Source: Parcubacteria group bacterium CG11_big_fil_rev_8_21_14_0_20_41_14 (GTDB lineage: Bacteria > Patescibacteriota > Patescibacteriia > UBA2169). From it: DNA of 5,738 nt. The translations under genes and the position numbers were made by a program. The stretch lies in contig PCVT01000032.1 of assembly GCA_002787075.1 (NCBI GenBank), positions 992-6,729 of the forward strand. The letters are read 5' to 3'. This document shows, piece by piece, positions 1 to 4,628 of the stretch (its first letter is position 1; every line of letters begins with the position of its first letter). The notes under the pieces were generated by a model. It made no database searches and was not told the origin of the DNA. It was given only the letters and a program-made list of their open reading frames with translations.

Positions 1-819
1 AAACAAACAACTAAAATCGCGATTTTTGAGCAGAAAGAAGTACGACGCGTTTTATATAAAAAACAGTGGCATTTTGCAGTGGAAGATGTGGTTTTGGCGC
101 TTATTGATAGCGCGAATGTGAAAGATTATATCAATAAAATGCGTCGCAGAGACCAAGAATTATCCAAAGGGTATGGACAAATTGTCCATACCCTTGAAAT
201 TGAAACAAAAGGAGGCAAACAAAGGATGAATTGCGCAAATTTAGAAGGAATATTTCGAATTATCCAATCAATTCCATCCAAAAAAGCAGAGCCATTCAAG
301 CGTTGGCTGGCCGCGGTCGGCAAAGAGCGCGTAGATGAAATCCAGAATCCGGAATTGGCCATGGATCGTATGAGAAATTTGTATGAAAAAAAAGGATATC
401 CAAAAGATTGGATAGACAAACGGGTGCGTTCAATAGCAGTACGAAAAGATTTGACAGATGAGTGGAAAAATCGCGGCGCAGAGCAAGAAAAAGATTATGA
501 AATTTTAACCGCGGAGATTAGTAAAGCGTGTTTTGGGATTATTCCATCAGAATACAAAAAATTAAAAGGATTAAAGCTAGAAAATCTGCGCGACCATATG
601 GATGATTTTGAATTGATTTTAACCATGCTTTCAGAAAGAACAACTACTGAAATACATCGCACAAAAGATTCGCGCGGTGTGCCTAGGCTTAAAGACGACG
701 CTCGAGTTGGCGGACAGATAGCAGGGGGAGCGAGAAAACAGATTGAACGTAAAATTGGCAGAAACATTGTTTCTAAAGATAACTTTTTGCAAAATAAAAA
801 AAAGATTGTTTTAAAATAA
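1..819 (+). CDS. Bro-N (BRO/phage antirepressor-like) family protein, 5' end missing
   Basis: The frame is open from base 1 to a TAA at 817-819, giving 272 residues. The start lies just outside the window, because the first codons (KQTTKIAIFEQKEVRR) already read like the usual N-terminus of this family. A GTG at 79 would cut off that conserved segment, so it is not chosen. The Bro-N-like part spans about residues 5-110 and includes WHFAVEDVVLAL (23-34) and the hallmark EGIFRIIQSIPS (82-93) followed by KAEPFKRWL. The C-terminal part (about 167-250) has EILTAEISKACFG, ENLRDHMDD and LTMLSERTTTEI, resembling the chromosomal Bro-N/DinD-like proteins common in Patescibacteria. Family members are DNA-binding proteins known from phages and viruses; the role of chromosomal copies is mostly unknown, and none is assigned here. 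The next gene starts 4 bp downstream, so co-transcription is possible. A perfect 29-bp palindrome lies within the coding sequence at 167-195. Confidence 0.85.
   Translation, partial: KQTTKIAIFEQKEVRRVLYKKQWHFAVEDVVLALIDSANVKDYINKMRRRDQELSKGYGQIVHTLEIETKGGKQRMNCANLEGIFRIIQSIPSKKAEPFKRWLAAVGKERVDEIQNPELAMDRMRNLYEKKGYPKDWIDKRVRSIAVRKDLTDEWKNRGAEQEKDYEILTAEISKACFGIIPSEYKKLKGLKLENLRDHMDDFELILTMLSERTTTEIHRTKDSRGVPRLKDDARVGGQIAGGARKQIERKIGRNIVSKDNFLQNKKKIVLK
167..195. repeat. Perfect 29-bp palindrome inside the Bro-N gene
   Basis: Two 14-base arms (aagggtatggacaa at 167-180 and its exact reverse complement at 182-195) flank a single base at 181. The DNA encodes residues 56-65 (KGYGQIVHTL) of the in-window protein, so it lies within conserved coding sequence and does not look like an added insert. 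As RNA it would form a strong hairpin roughly 60 codons into the message. As DNA it is a symmetric site that a dimeric DNA-binding protein could recognise. The symmetry is seen directly; any function is inference. Confidence 0.85.
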
Positions 820-823
820 AATT

Positions 824-2071
824 ATGTCCGACCGCACAAAACTAATCCTAAAAATCCTCGGCTTTATCGCCATAGTTTTAATCATGGCCTGGATAATTTG
901 GGCGTTATTCTTCAAAGCCCCAAGCCAAAGCTATATTCCGGGCAGAACCACGCAAACACAAGAACAAGGCCAACTACCCCAGACCCAAGAAGGTCCAGGC
1001 GGACAAGTCATTGACACCACTCAACGCCCATCAACCCTAGTACCAGAAGAAACGCCCCAAGCGCCAGGCCCAGACATAGTCGCGTCCGGCTCAAGAACTC
1101 TAGCCAAGCAAATCACGCCAACGCGCGCGGACTTCAGCGCAATGACCTCATCAGGCAATTTTAACTATTATGACTGGCGAGACGAGAAATTCTACCGCGT
1201 AACCCCGGGCTCAAACCCATCGCTTCTTTCAGACGAAATATTCAGATCAGTAGAAAGCGCTGCCTGGTCCCATAACGGAGACACAGCAATATTAGAATTT
1301 CCAGACAAATCAAACATATATTATAATTTTGAAACAGGCCAGCAAGCAACGCTTCCAAGAGAAGCCCAAGAATTCACATTTTCGCCAGATGACAACCAAT
1401 TAGCATATGAATACATAGGAGCTTCAGAAGACGATAGATGGATAATCACATCAAGCCCAGATGGCCAAGGCCAGCAATTAATCCAGCCATTAGGAAAAGA
1501 ATCCAGAAACGTGAAAGTTGACTGGTCACCGAACAACCAAGTAATCGCGACCTATCGCAATCCAACATCCTCATTTGGAGAAGAGGTCTTTTTCATCGGA
1601 TTCAACGAAGAGAATAATTTATCCTTGCAAACAAATGGAATAGGATTTGAAGGCGCCTGGTCTCCAAAAGGCAAGCAGATTTTATACAGCGTGTATAATG
1701 AAAGCACAAACTATAATCCAGTCCTTTATATTTCAGGCGCAGAAGGCGACAATATCGGATTAGGGAACAGATCATTGCAAGTGCAAACCTGGCCAGATAA
1801 ATGCAGTTTCGCGTCTGAAGACACTGTATATTGCGCTGTTCCGCAGTATTTGGATCAAGGAAGCGGAATTTTCCGCGAGCAAACCCAGACAGTTCCAGAT
1901 ACAATATACAAAATTGATTTAATCAACAACCAATCAACTCCAATCGCGTTTCCTGAAACTGAGAATCAATCATCCTTTACCATTGAGAACATAATGATTT
2001 CAGATGATGGGTCAGAATTGTATTTTACTGACCGCGTTTCCGGCAGGATCAATAGCATTCGGCTTAGATAA
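824..2071 (+). CDS. Membrane-anchored TolB/PD40-like beta-propeller protein, function unknown
   Basis: A 415-residue protein. It has a short charged N-terminus, one hydrophobic segment (about residues 7-30, rich in L, I, A and W) acting as signal anchor or transmembrane helix, and a Pro/Gln/Thr-rich low-complexity linker (about 32-90). The rest is a repeat domain with beta-propeller blade motifs: WSHNGD (148-153), FSPDDNQLAY (from 186), WSPNNQ (234-239), WSPKGKQILY (from 279) and SDDGSELYF (from 393). These match the WD40-like/PD40 repeats of TolB-type propellers. The predicted topology is one membrane pass with the propeller outside the cytoplasm. Cys327 and Cys337 could form a disulfide, which fits the DsbA-like gene downstream, but this is inference. 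The ATG at 824 follows the previous stop by 4 bp, with no clear Shine-Dalgarno. It may be a scaffold or envelope-binding protein; no substrate or partner can be named. Confidence 0.8.
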   Translation: MSDRTKLILKILGFIAIVLIMAWIIWALFFKAPSQSYIPGRTTQTQEQGQLPQTQEGPGGQVIDTTQRPSTLVPEETPQAPGPDIVASGSRTLAKQITPTRADFSAMTSSGNFNYYDWRDEKFYRVTPGSNPSLLSDEIFRSVESAAWSHNGDTAILEFPDKSNIYYNFETGQQATLPREAQEFTFSPDDNQLAYEYIGASEDDRWIITSSPDGQGQQLIQPLGKESRNVKVDWSPNNQVIATYRNPTSSFGEEVFFIGFNEENNLSLQTNGIGFEGAWSPKGKQILYSVYNESTNYNPVLYISGAEGDNIGLGNRSLQVQTWPDKCSFASEDTVYCAVPQYLDQGSGIFREQTQTVPDTIYKIDLINNQSTPIAFPETENQSSFTIENIMISDDGSELYFTDRVSGRINSIRLR

Positions 2072-2090
2072 TTGGCAAAAGAGGCGTAAA

Positions 2091-2123
2091 AGAGGTGAGA
2101 CCTTTTCAAAAGGTCTCACCTCT
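2091..2123. repeat. 33-bp intergenic palindrome (hairpin) without a T-tract
   Basis: Sixteen-base arms (agaggtgagacctttt at 2091-2106 and its exact complement at 2108-2123) surround one central base. The RNA would form a very stable stem just after the beta-propeller stop and about 30 bp before the ATG of the DsbA-like gene. It is not followed by a run of T (next bases gattgatta), so it is not a classic intrinsic terminator. It could be an mRNA-stabilising processing hairpin, a partial terminator or a dispersed palindromic repeat. An octamer, aaaagagg, is also directly repeated at 2077-2084 and 2088-2095, the second copy running into the left arm. Confidence 0.8.
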
Positions 2124-2155
2124 GATTGATTAGAAGCAATGACACAAAGAAAAAC

Positions 2156-2788
2156 ATGAACAATAAAATCATCACAATTTTTCTAGCCATTGGAGCGCTC
2201 ATAGTGCTTGTTTTTGGCATAGACATAATCCGCAACCGCTCAAATCAGGAGAAAGAATTTGATTTTTCAGGAATTACGCGTCCAATATTATACGAGCAAA
2301 GCCCGAGAACAGGTCCAAGCAGCGCGAAAATAACAATATATGAATACGCGGACTTCAATTGTCCATCCTGCAAAGCCCAAAGCGCGGATTTGAATAGGGC
2401 AATTGAAAAATACAAAAGTTCAGTGCGATTAGTATGGAAAGATTTTCCATTTTTGTCTGCCTCTTCAAAACAAGCAGCAATCGCGGCAAGATGCGCCAAA
2501 GCCCAAGAAAAATTCTGGGAATATCATGACTGGCTTTTTAATAATCAAAACATTTTAAGTGATGCTGCTTTTGAAAGCGGAGCCCAGTTGTTCGGTCTTA
2601 ATACATTGGCCTTTACTCAGTGTTTGCAAGATGATACAATAGAAAACTTGGTTGAGCAGGATTTTCGCGAAGGCCAAGCCCTTGGAATTGACTCAACCCC
2701 GACAATAGTGATAGGGGATGTGGGATTAGTCGGAGTTTCGTCATATCAAGATTTAGAAGCCGCGATTATTAATGAATTATCAAAATAA
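2156..2788 (+). CDS. DsbA-like thioredoxin-fold thiol:disulfide oxidoreductase, membrane-anchored
   Basis: A 210-residue protein with an N-terminal hydrophobic anchor (about residues 5-22) and a DsbA/Thioredoxin_4-type fold outside the membrane. The redox motif is CPSC (Cys69-Pro-Ser-Cys72) in YADFNCPSCK, and the conserved cis-proline loop is STPT (Pro182). Between them lie the family segments CAKAQEKFWEYHDWLF and FTQCLQD, which contribute two more cysteines (Cys113, Cys156) common in this subfamily. The likely role is forming or isomerising disulfides in exported proteins; the neighbouring propeller with two close cysteines is a possible client (inference). The ATG at 2156 is chosen. An in-frame TTG at 2126 would add ten polar residues, but it abuts the hairpin and lacks a ribosome binding site. 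The stop TAA overlaps the radA ATG by one base (TAATG), suggesting translational coupling. Confidence 0.88.
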   Translation: MNNKIITIFLAIGALIVLVFGIDIIRNRSNQEKEFDFSGITRPILYEQSPRTGPSSAKITIYEYADFNCPSCKAQSADLNRAIEKYKSSVRLVWKDFPFLSASSKQAAIAARCAKAQEKFWEYHDWLFNNQNILSDAAFESGAQLFGLNTLAFTQCLQDDTIENLVEQDFREGQALGIDSTPTIVIGDVGLVGVSSYQDLEAAIINELSK

Positions 2789-4224
2789 TGAGCTTATACA
2801 TATGCTCGCATTGCGATTCGCAATACTCAAAATGGCAAGGCCAGTGCGATGAGTGCAACAAATGGGGCACTATTGCAGAGGAATCAGAACACGCCTCTCT
2901 TCCCACTGAATCTGTTTCTATCGCGTCGTCCACGCCACTTGAGCGCATTCCAATCGCAATCCAGGAGATCAATAATGTGTTAGGAGGCGGGCTTGTACCC
3001 GGCTCTTTTGTATTACTTGCCGGAGACCCAGGAATCGGCAAATCAACCTTGGTTCTGCAAATCGCGTGCGCTTTAATTTCCCCTCCTTGTACTCAGGGGA
3101 ATTCATCAAAAATTTCCCCTCCTTGTACTCAGGGGGATTCATCAAAAATTTCCCCACCTGTACACAGGGGGGGATTAAGGGGGGGTTCTTCTGCCTCTGT
3201 CCTCTACATCGCTGGCGAAGAGTCGCCAGATCAGATCGCTCTTCGCTTGAATCGTCTTAACGCTTCTAGCCAGAATTTGCGCTTTTTAGCCAACACAAGC
3301 GTGAAATCAATCATCGCGAACATAAAAAAGCATAAGCCAGATTTGGTGATTGTTGATTCAATCCAAACTATTTTTGATGAGGACATAGATGGCACAAGTG
3401 GCAATGTCAATCAAGTGCGAGCGTGTGCGTCGCAATTGTTGCAAATAGCTAAGCAAGAAAATATTCCAATAATCGTCATAGGCCATGTGACAAAAGAAGG
3501 ATACGCGGCCGGGCCACAGACATTAGCGCATATGGTTGATGTGGTTTTGTATTTGGAAGGGGATCGGTTCCATGAGCACAGGTTGTTGCGGAGTACCAAA
3601 AATCGGTTCGGCCCAACTAATCAAGTTGGCGTGTTCAGTATGTCGGAAAAGGGCCTTCAAGAAGTAAAAAATCCTTCTGAAATGTTTCTTTCGGGCCAGC
3701 GTGGCGCGATTGCTGGCTCAGTAGTTAGCGTGGTAATGGAAGGAAGCAGGCCGTTTTTGATAGAAATTCAGGCCCTTACGAACAAGACATCATATGGCTA
3801 TCCAAAACGAGCTGTTAGCGGATTTGATTTGTCCCGTTTGGAATTGCTGATTGCAGTGCTTGCCCGCCGGGCCGGGCTAAAGCTCGATAATCAAGATGTG
3901 TTTTTGAATATTGTTTCCGGCTTGAAAGTGAAAGATCCTGGCCTTGATTTGGCCGCGGCTTTGGCTATTGCCTCATCACTATCAAACCAGGCAATGCCGC
4001 AAAAATCAGTCGCGCTCGGCGAGATCGGCTTAGCCGGAGAAGTGCGGCCTGTGGCGCACTTTGCGCACCGCGTTGAAGAAGCAAAGCGCTTGGGGTTTGA
4101 AAAGATATATGGCCCGTCGCTGTCATTGCGAGCGACCGGAGGGAGCGAAGCAATCCCGTCAATAAATCAAATTTCAACTCTTGCGGAAATGCTTGAGATT
4201 TTGGGGATAAAAAAAGAGCAATGA
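2788..4224 (+). CDS. radA: DNA repair protein RadA (Sms), with two repeat-derived in-frame segments
   Basis: RadA is a RecA-like ATPase and DnaB-type helicase that promotes branch migration during recombinational repair in the cytoplasm. All hallmarks are present in 478 residues: an N-terminal C4 zinc finger (Cys6, Cys9, Cys20, Cys23), Walker A GDPGIGKST (79-87), Walker B LVIVDS (186-191), the RadA-specific KNRFG (271-275), and a C-terminal Lon-protease-like domain with GLKVKDPGLDLAAALA (from 378). That domain lacks the Lon catalytic serine motif, as is normal for RadA. Two oddities stand out. Residues 97 to about 135, between the Walker A helix and the strand leading to VLYIAGEES, are encoded by a tandem repeat; family members usually have only a few residues there. 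Residues 445-457 (LSLRATGGSEAIP) come from a second repeat type. The frame is intact and all catalytic motifs remain, so the gene is probably functional. The start overlaps the upstream stop (TAATG). Confidence 0.96.
   Translation: MSLYICSHCDSQYSKWQGQCDECNKWGTIAEESEHASLPTESVSIASSTPLERIPIAIQEINNVLGGGLVPGSFVLLAGDPGIGKSTLVLQIACALISPPCTQGNSSKISPPCTQGDSSKISPPVHRGGLRGGSSASVLYIAGEESPDQIALRLNRLNASSQNLRFLANTSVKSIIANIKKHKPDLVIVDSIQTIFDEDIDGTSGNVNQVRACASQLLQIAKQENIPIIVIGHVTKEGYAAGPQTLAHMVDVVLYLEGDRFHEHRLLRSTKNRFGPTNQVGVFSMSEKGLQEVKNPSEMFLSGQRGAIAGSVVSVVMEGSRPFLIEIQALTNKTSYGYPKRAVSGFDLSRLELLIAVLARRAGLKLDNQDVFLNIVSGLKVKDPGLDLAAALAIASSLSNQAMPQKSVALGEIGLAGEVRPVAHFAHRVEEAKRLGFEKIYGPSLSLRATGGSEAIPSINQISTLAEMLEILGIKKEQ
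3076..3187 (+). repeat. 36-bp tandem repeat (about 2.8 units) inserted in frame in radA
   Basis: Units at 3076-3111 and 3112-3147 are identical except for one base. A diverged third unit starts at 3148 and runs into gggggggattaagggggg. Each unit starts with atttcccc and carries a complementary cccct...agggg pair flanking ttgtactc, so each can fold. The 36-bp period keeps the frame and encodes ISPPCTQG(N/D)SSK twice, then ISPPVHRGGLRGG. The C-rich/G-rich palindromic style, especially the third unit, resembles small dispersed repeats seen in many bacterial genomes (recalled, not searched). The position is the loop after the Walker A helix of RadA. Confidence 0.88.
4120..4157 (+). repeat. Dispersed-repeat-like element (cattgcgagcg...gaagcaatccc) within the 3' end of radA
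   Basis: The stretch starts ctgtcattgcgagcg and ends gggagcgaagcaatccc, with short inverted ends attgc/gcaat. This closely resembles a small repeat found in many unrelated bacterial genomes (gtcattgcgagc...gcgaagcaatc). Its reverse complement encodes the telltale peptide LLRSLRSLAMT. Here it is read in frame as LSLRATGGSEAIP (RadA residues 445-457), near the variable C-terminal end of the Lon-like domain. The segment length is close to that of ordinary RadA proteins, so it may have replaced the native linker rather than simply lengthened it. Assignment to the repeat family rests on memory of the consensus. Confidence 0.72.
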
Positions 4225-4237
4225 TCACTGTCATTGC
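4218..4237. repeat. Small inverted repeat across the radA stop codon
   Basis: Seven-base arms gcaatga (4218-4224) and tcattgc (4231-4237) flank a 6-base loop, placing the radA TGA in the stem. The right arm is part of ctgtcattgc (4228-4237), which repeats exactly the first ten bases of the element at 4120. It may be a remnant of a second copy or chance. No T-run follows. Confidence 0.45.
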
Positions 4238-4252
4238 CCTGTTGGTCAAATT

Positions 4253-4277
4253 AAAACGGTACTAGGTACTGTTTTTT
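4253..4277. terminator. Bidirectional intrinsic terminator-like hairpin between convergent genes
   Basis: A 7-bp stem (acggtac at 4256-4262 with gtactgt at 4266-4272, one G-U pair) has a three-base loop. T-run 4272-4277 follows on the + strand; the A-run 4253-4256 supplies a T-run on the - strand. It lies 30 bp after the radA stop and touches the stop codon of the convergent small gene, so it could end both transcripts. The stem is short, so efficiency is uncertain. Confidence 0.65.
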
Positions 4278-4449
4278 ACTTTTTCGGCTTCCTTCCTCGC
4301 GTATCTTTGATTTCAAGTTCGCTTTGTTCCCAGCCCTTGTCTCCCCAGCCAGCATATGCGCCGGGTTCTTGAGATTGTCTTACCCTGCGAACCAGATTTT
4401 GTTCTGATCCATGTTTATCAGTCCTCTGTCCGCGAGTATTGTTGCTCAT
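4276..4449 (-). CDS. Small basic hypothetical protein (57 aa)
   Basis: I do not recognise this gene. It encodes 57 mostly polar residues: an N-terminal MSNNTRGQRTDKHG, a central AYAGWGDKGWEQSE rich in Gly and Trp, and a basic tail DTRGRKPKK that loosely recalls an AT-hook core but lacks RGRP. There is no signal peptide or membrane segment. The ATG at 4449 is chosen because it has the best ribosome binding site in the window (ggggagg, 8 bases upstream). A TTG at 4476 would extend it but would place that site inside the gene. A plausible promoter lies at 4507-4536 and a terminator directly abuts the stop, so it looks like a complete independent unit. It follows recG on the same strand. A nucleic-acid-binding role is conceivable from the charge, but unsupported. 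Confidence 0.65.
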   Translation of the reverse strand: MSNNTRGQRTDKHGSEQNLVRRVRQSQEPGAYAGWGDKGWEQSELEIKDTRGRKPKK

Positions 4450-4457
4450 TGCTTTTT

Positions 4458-4464
4458 CCTCCCC
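4458..4464 (-). promoter_or_regulatory. Strong Shine-Dalgarno for the 57-aa gene
   Basis: On the - strand, ggggagg is followed after 8 bases (aaaaagca) by the ATG at 4449. It decides the start of this gene. It stands out because the other starts in the window (824, 2156, 2788) show no comparable purine-rich site. Confidence 0.75.
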
Positions 4465-4469
4465 GATGT

Positions 4470-4504
4470 AAAACAACTAGAAAACAACATTTGCTCTGTT
4501 GTTT
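4470..4504 (-). promoter_or_regulatory. Alternative-hairpin repeats in the leader of the 57-aa gene
   Basis: On the - strand, aaacaac (4504-4498) can pair with either of two downstream gttgtttt copies (4488-4481 and 4477-4470), which are direct repeats 3 bases apart. The two hairpins would be mutually exclusive and lie just 5' of the Shine-Dalgarno. It could be an operator, a leader switch or chance in an A/T-rich leader. Confidence 0.4.
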
Positions 4505-4506
4505 AG

Positions 4507-4536
4507 ATAATAACATAAAAAAGATTGAGTTGGCAA
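4507..4536 (-). promoter_or_regulatory. Putative sigma70-type promoter for the 57-aa gene
   Basis: On the - strand, ttgcca (-35, 4536-4531) and tattat (-10, 4512-4507) are 18 bases apart, predicting a start near 4500 and a leader of about 50 bases. Both boxes match the consensus at 4 or 5 of 6 positions. The spacing and the strong downstream ribosome site support it; there is no experimental evidence. Confidence 0.5.
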
Positions 4537-4550
4537 GGCGCGTTTGCGTC

Positions 4551-4598
4551 AGCGACAAGTCCGCTGGGAGCGAACCTGCCGCTCGTGGCCTTGTCGCT
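4551..4598. repeat. Palindromic repeat element, copy A (intergenic, after recG)
   Basis: Nine-base inverted ends agcgacaag (4551-4559) and cttgtcgct (4590-4598) continue, after one mismatch, into four more pairs (ccgc 4561-4564 with gtgg 4585-4588, one G-U), around a 20-base loop. The left 33 bases are identical to copy B inside recG (5664-5696). To its right, 4609-4622 (gtggcagggtcgct) is a near-inverted copy of loop bases 4569-4582 (12 of 14 match), hinting at a compound or rearranged insertion. It lies about 30 bases beyond the recG stop, between recG and the promoter of the 57-aa gene. Confidence 0.85.
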
Positions 4599-4628
4599 CC
4601 CAATCCCGGTGGCAGGGTCGCTTTGTTT

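Noticed and set aside
787..817. Possible promoter (ttgcaa...taaaat) giving a leaderless transcript at 824
   Set aside because: The spacing is about 19 bases in very A-rich coding sequence, so the match is weak and not separable from chance.
79..819. GTG at 79 as the real start of the Bro-N gene
   Set aside because: The frame is open to base 1, and the upstream codons (KIAIFEQKEVRR) are conserved family sequence.
2126..2155. TTG at 2126 as the start of the DsbA-like gene
   Set aside because: It touches the palindrome, has no ribosome binding site, and adds only ten polar residues before a good signal-anchor start.
3076..3187. 36-bp repeats as a CRISPR array
   Set aside because: The unit length fits, but the copies are directly adjacent with no spacers, they are read through as RadA, and no cas gene is present.
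3965..4249. - strand open frame containing LLRSLRSLAMT
   Set aside because: This is the known antisense translation of the dispersed repeat within radA, not a gene.
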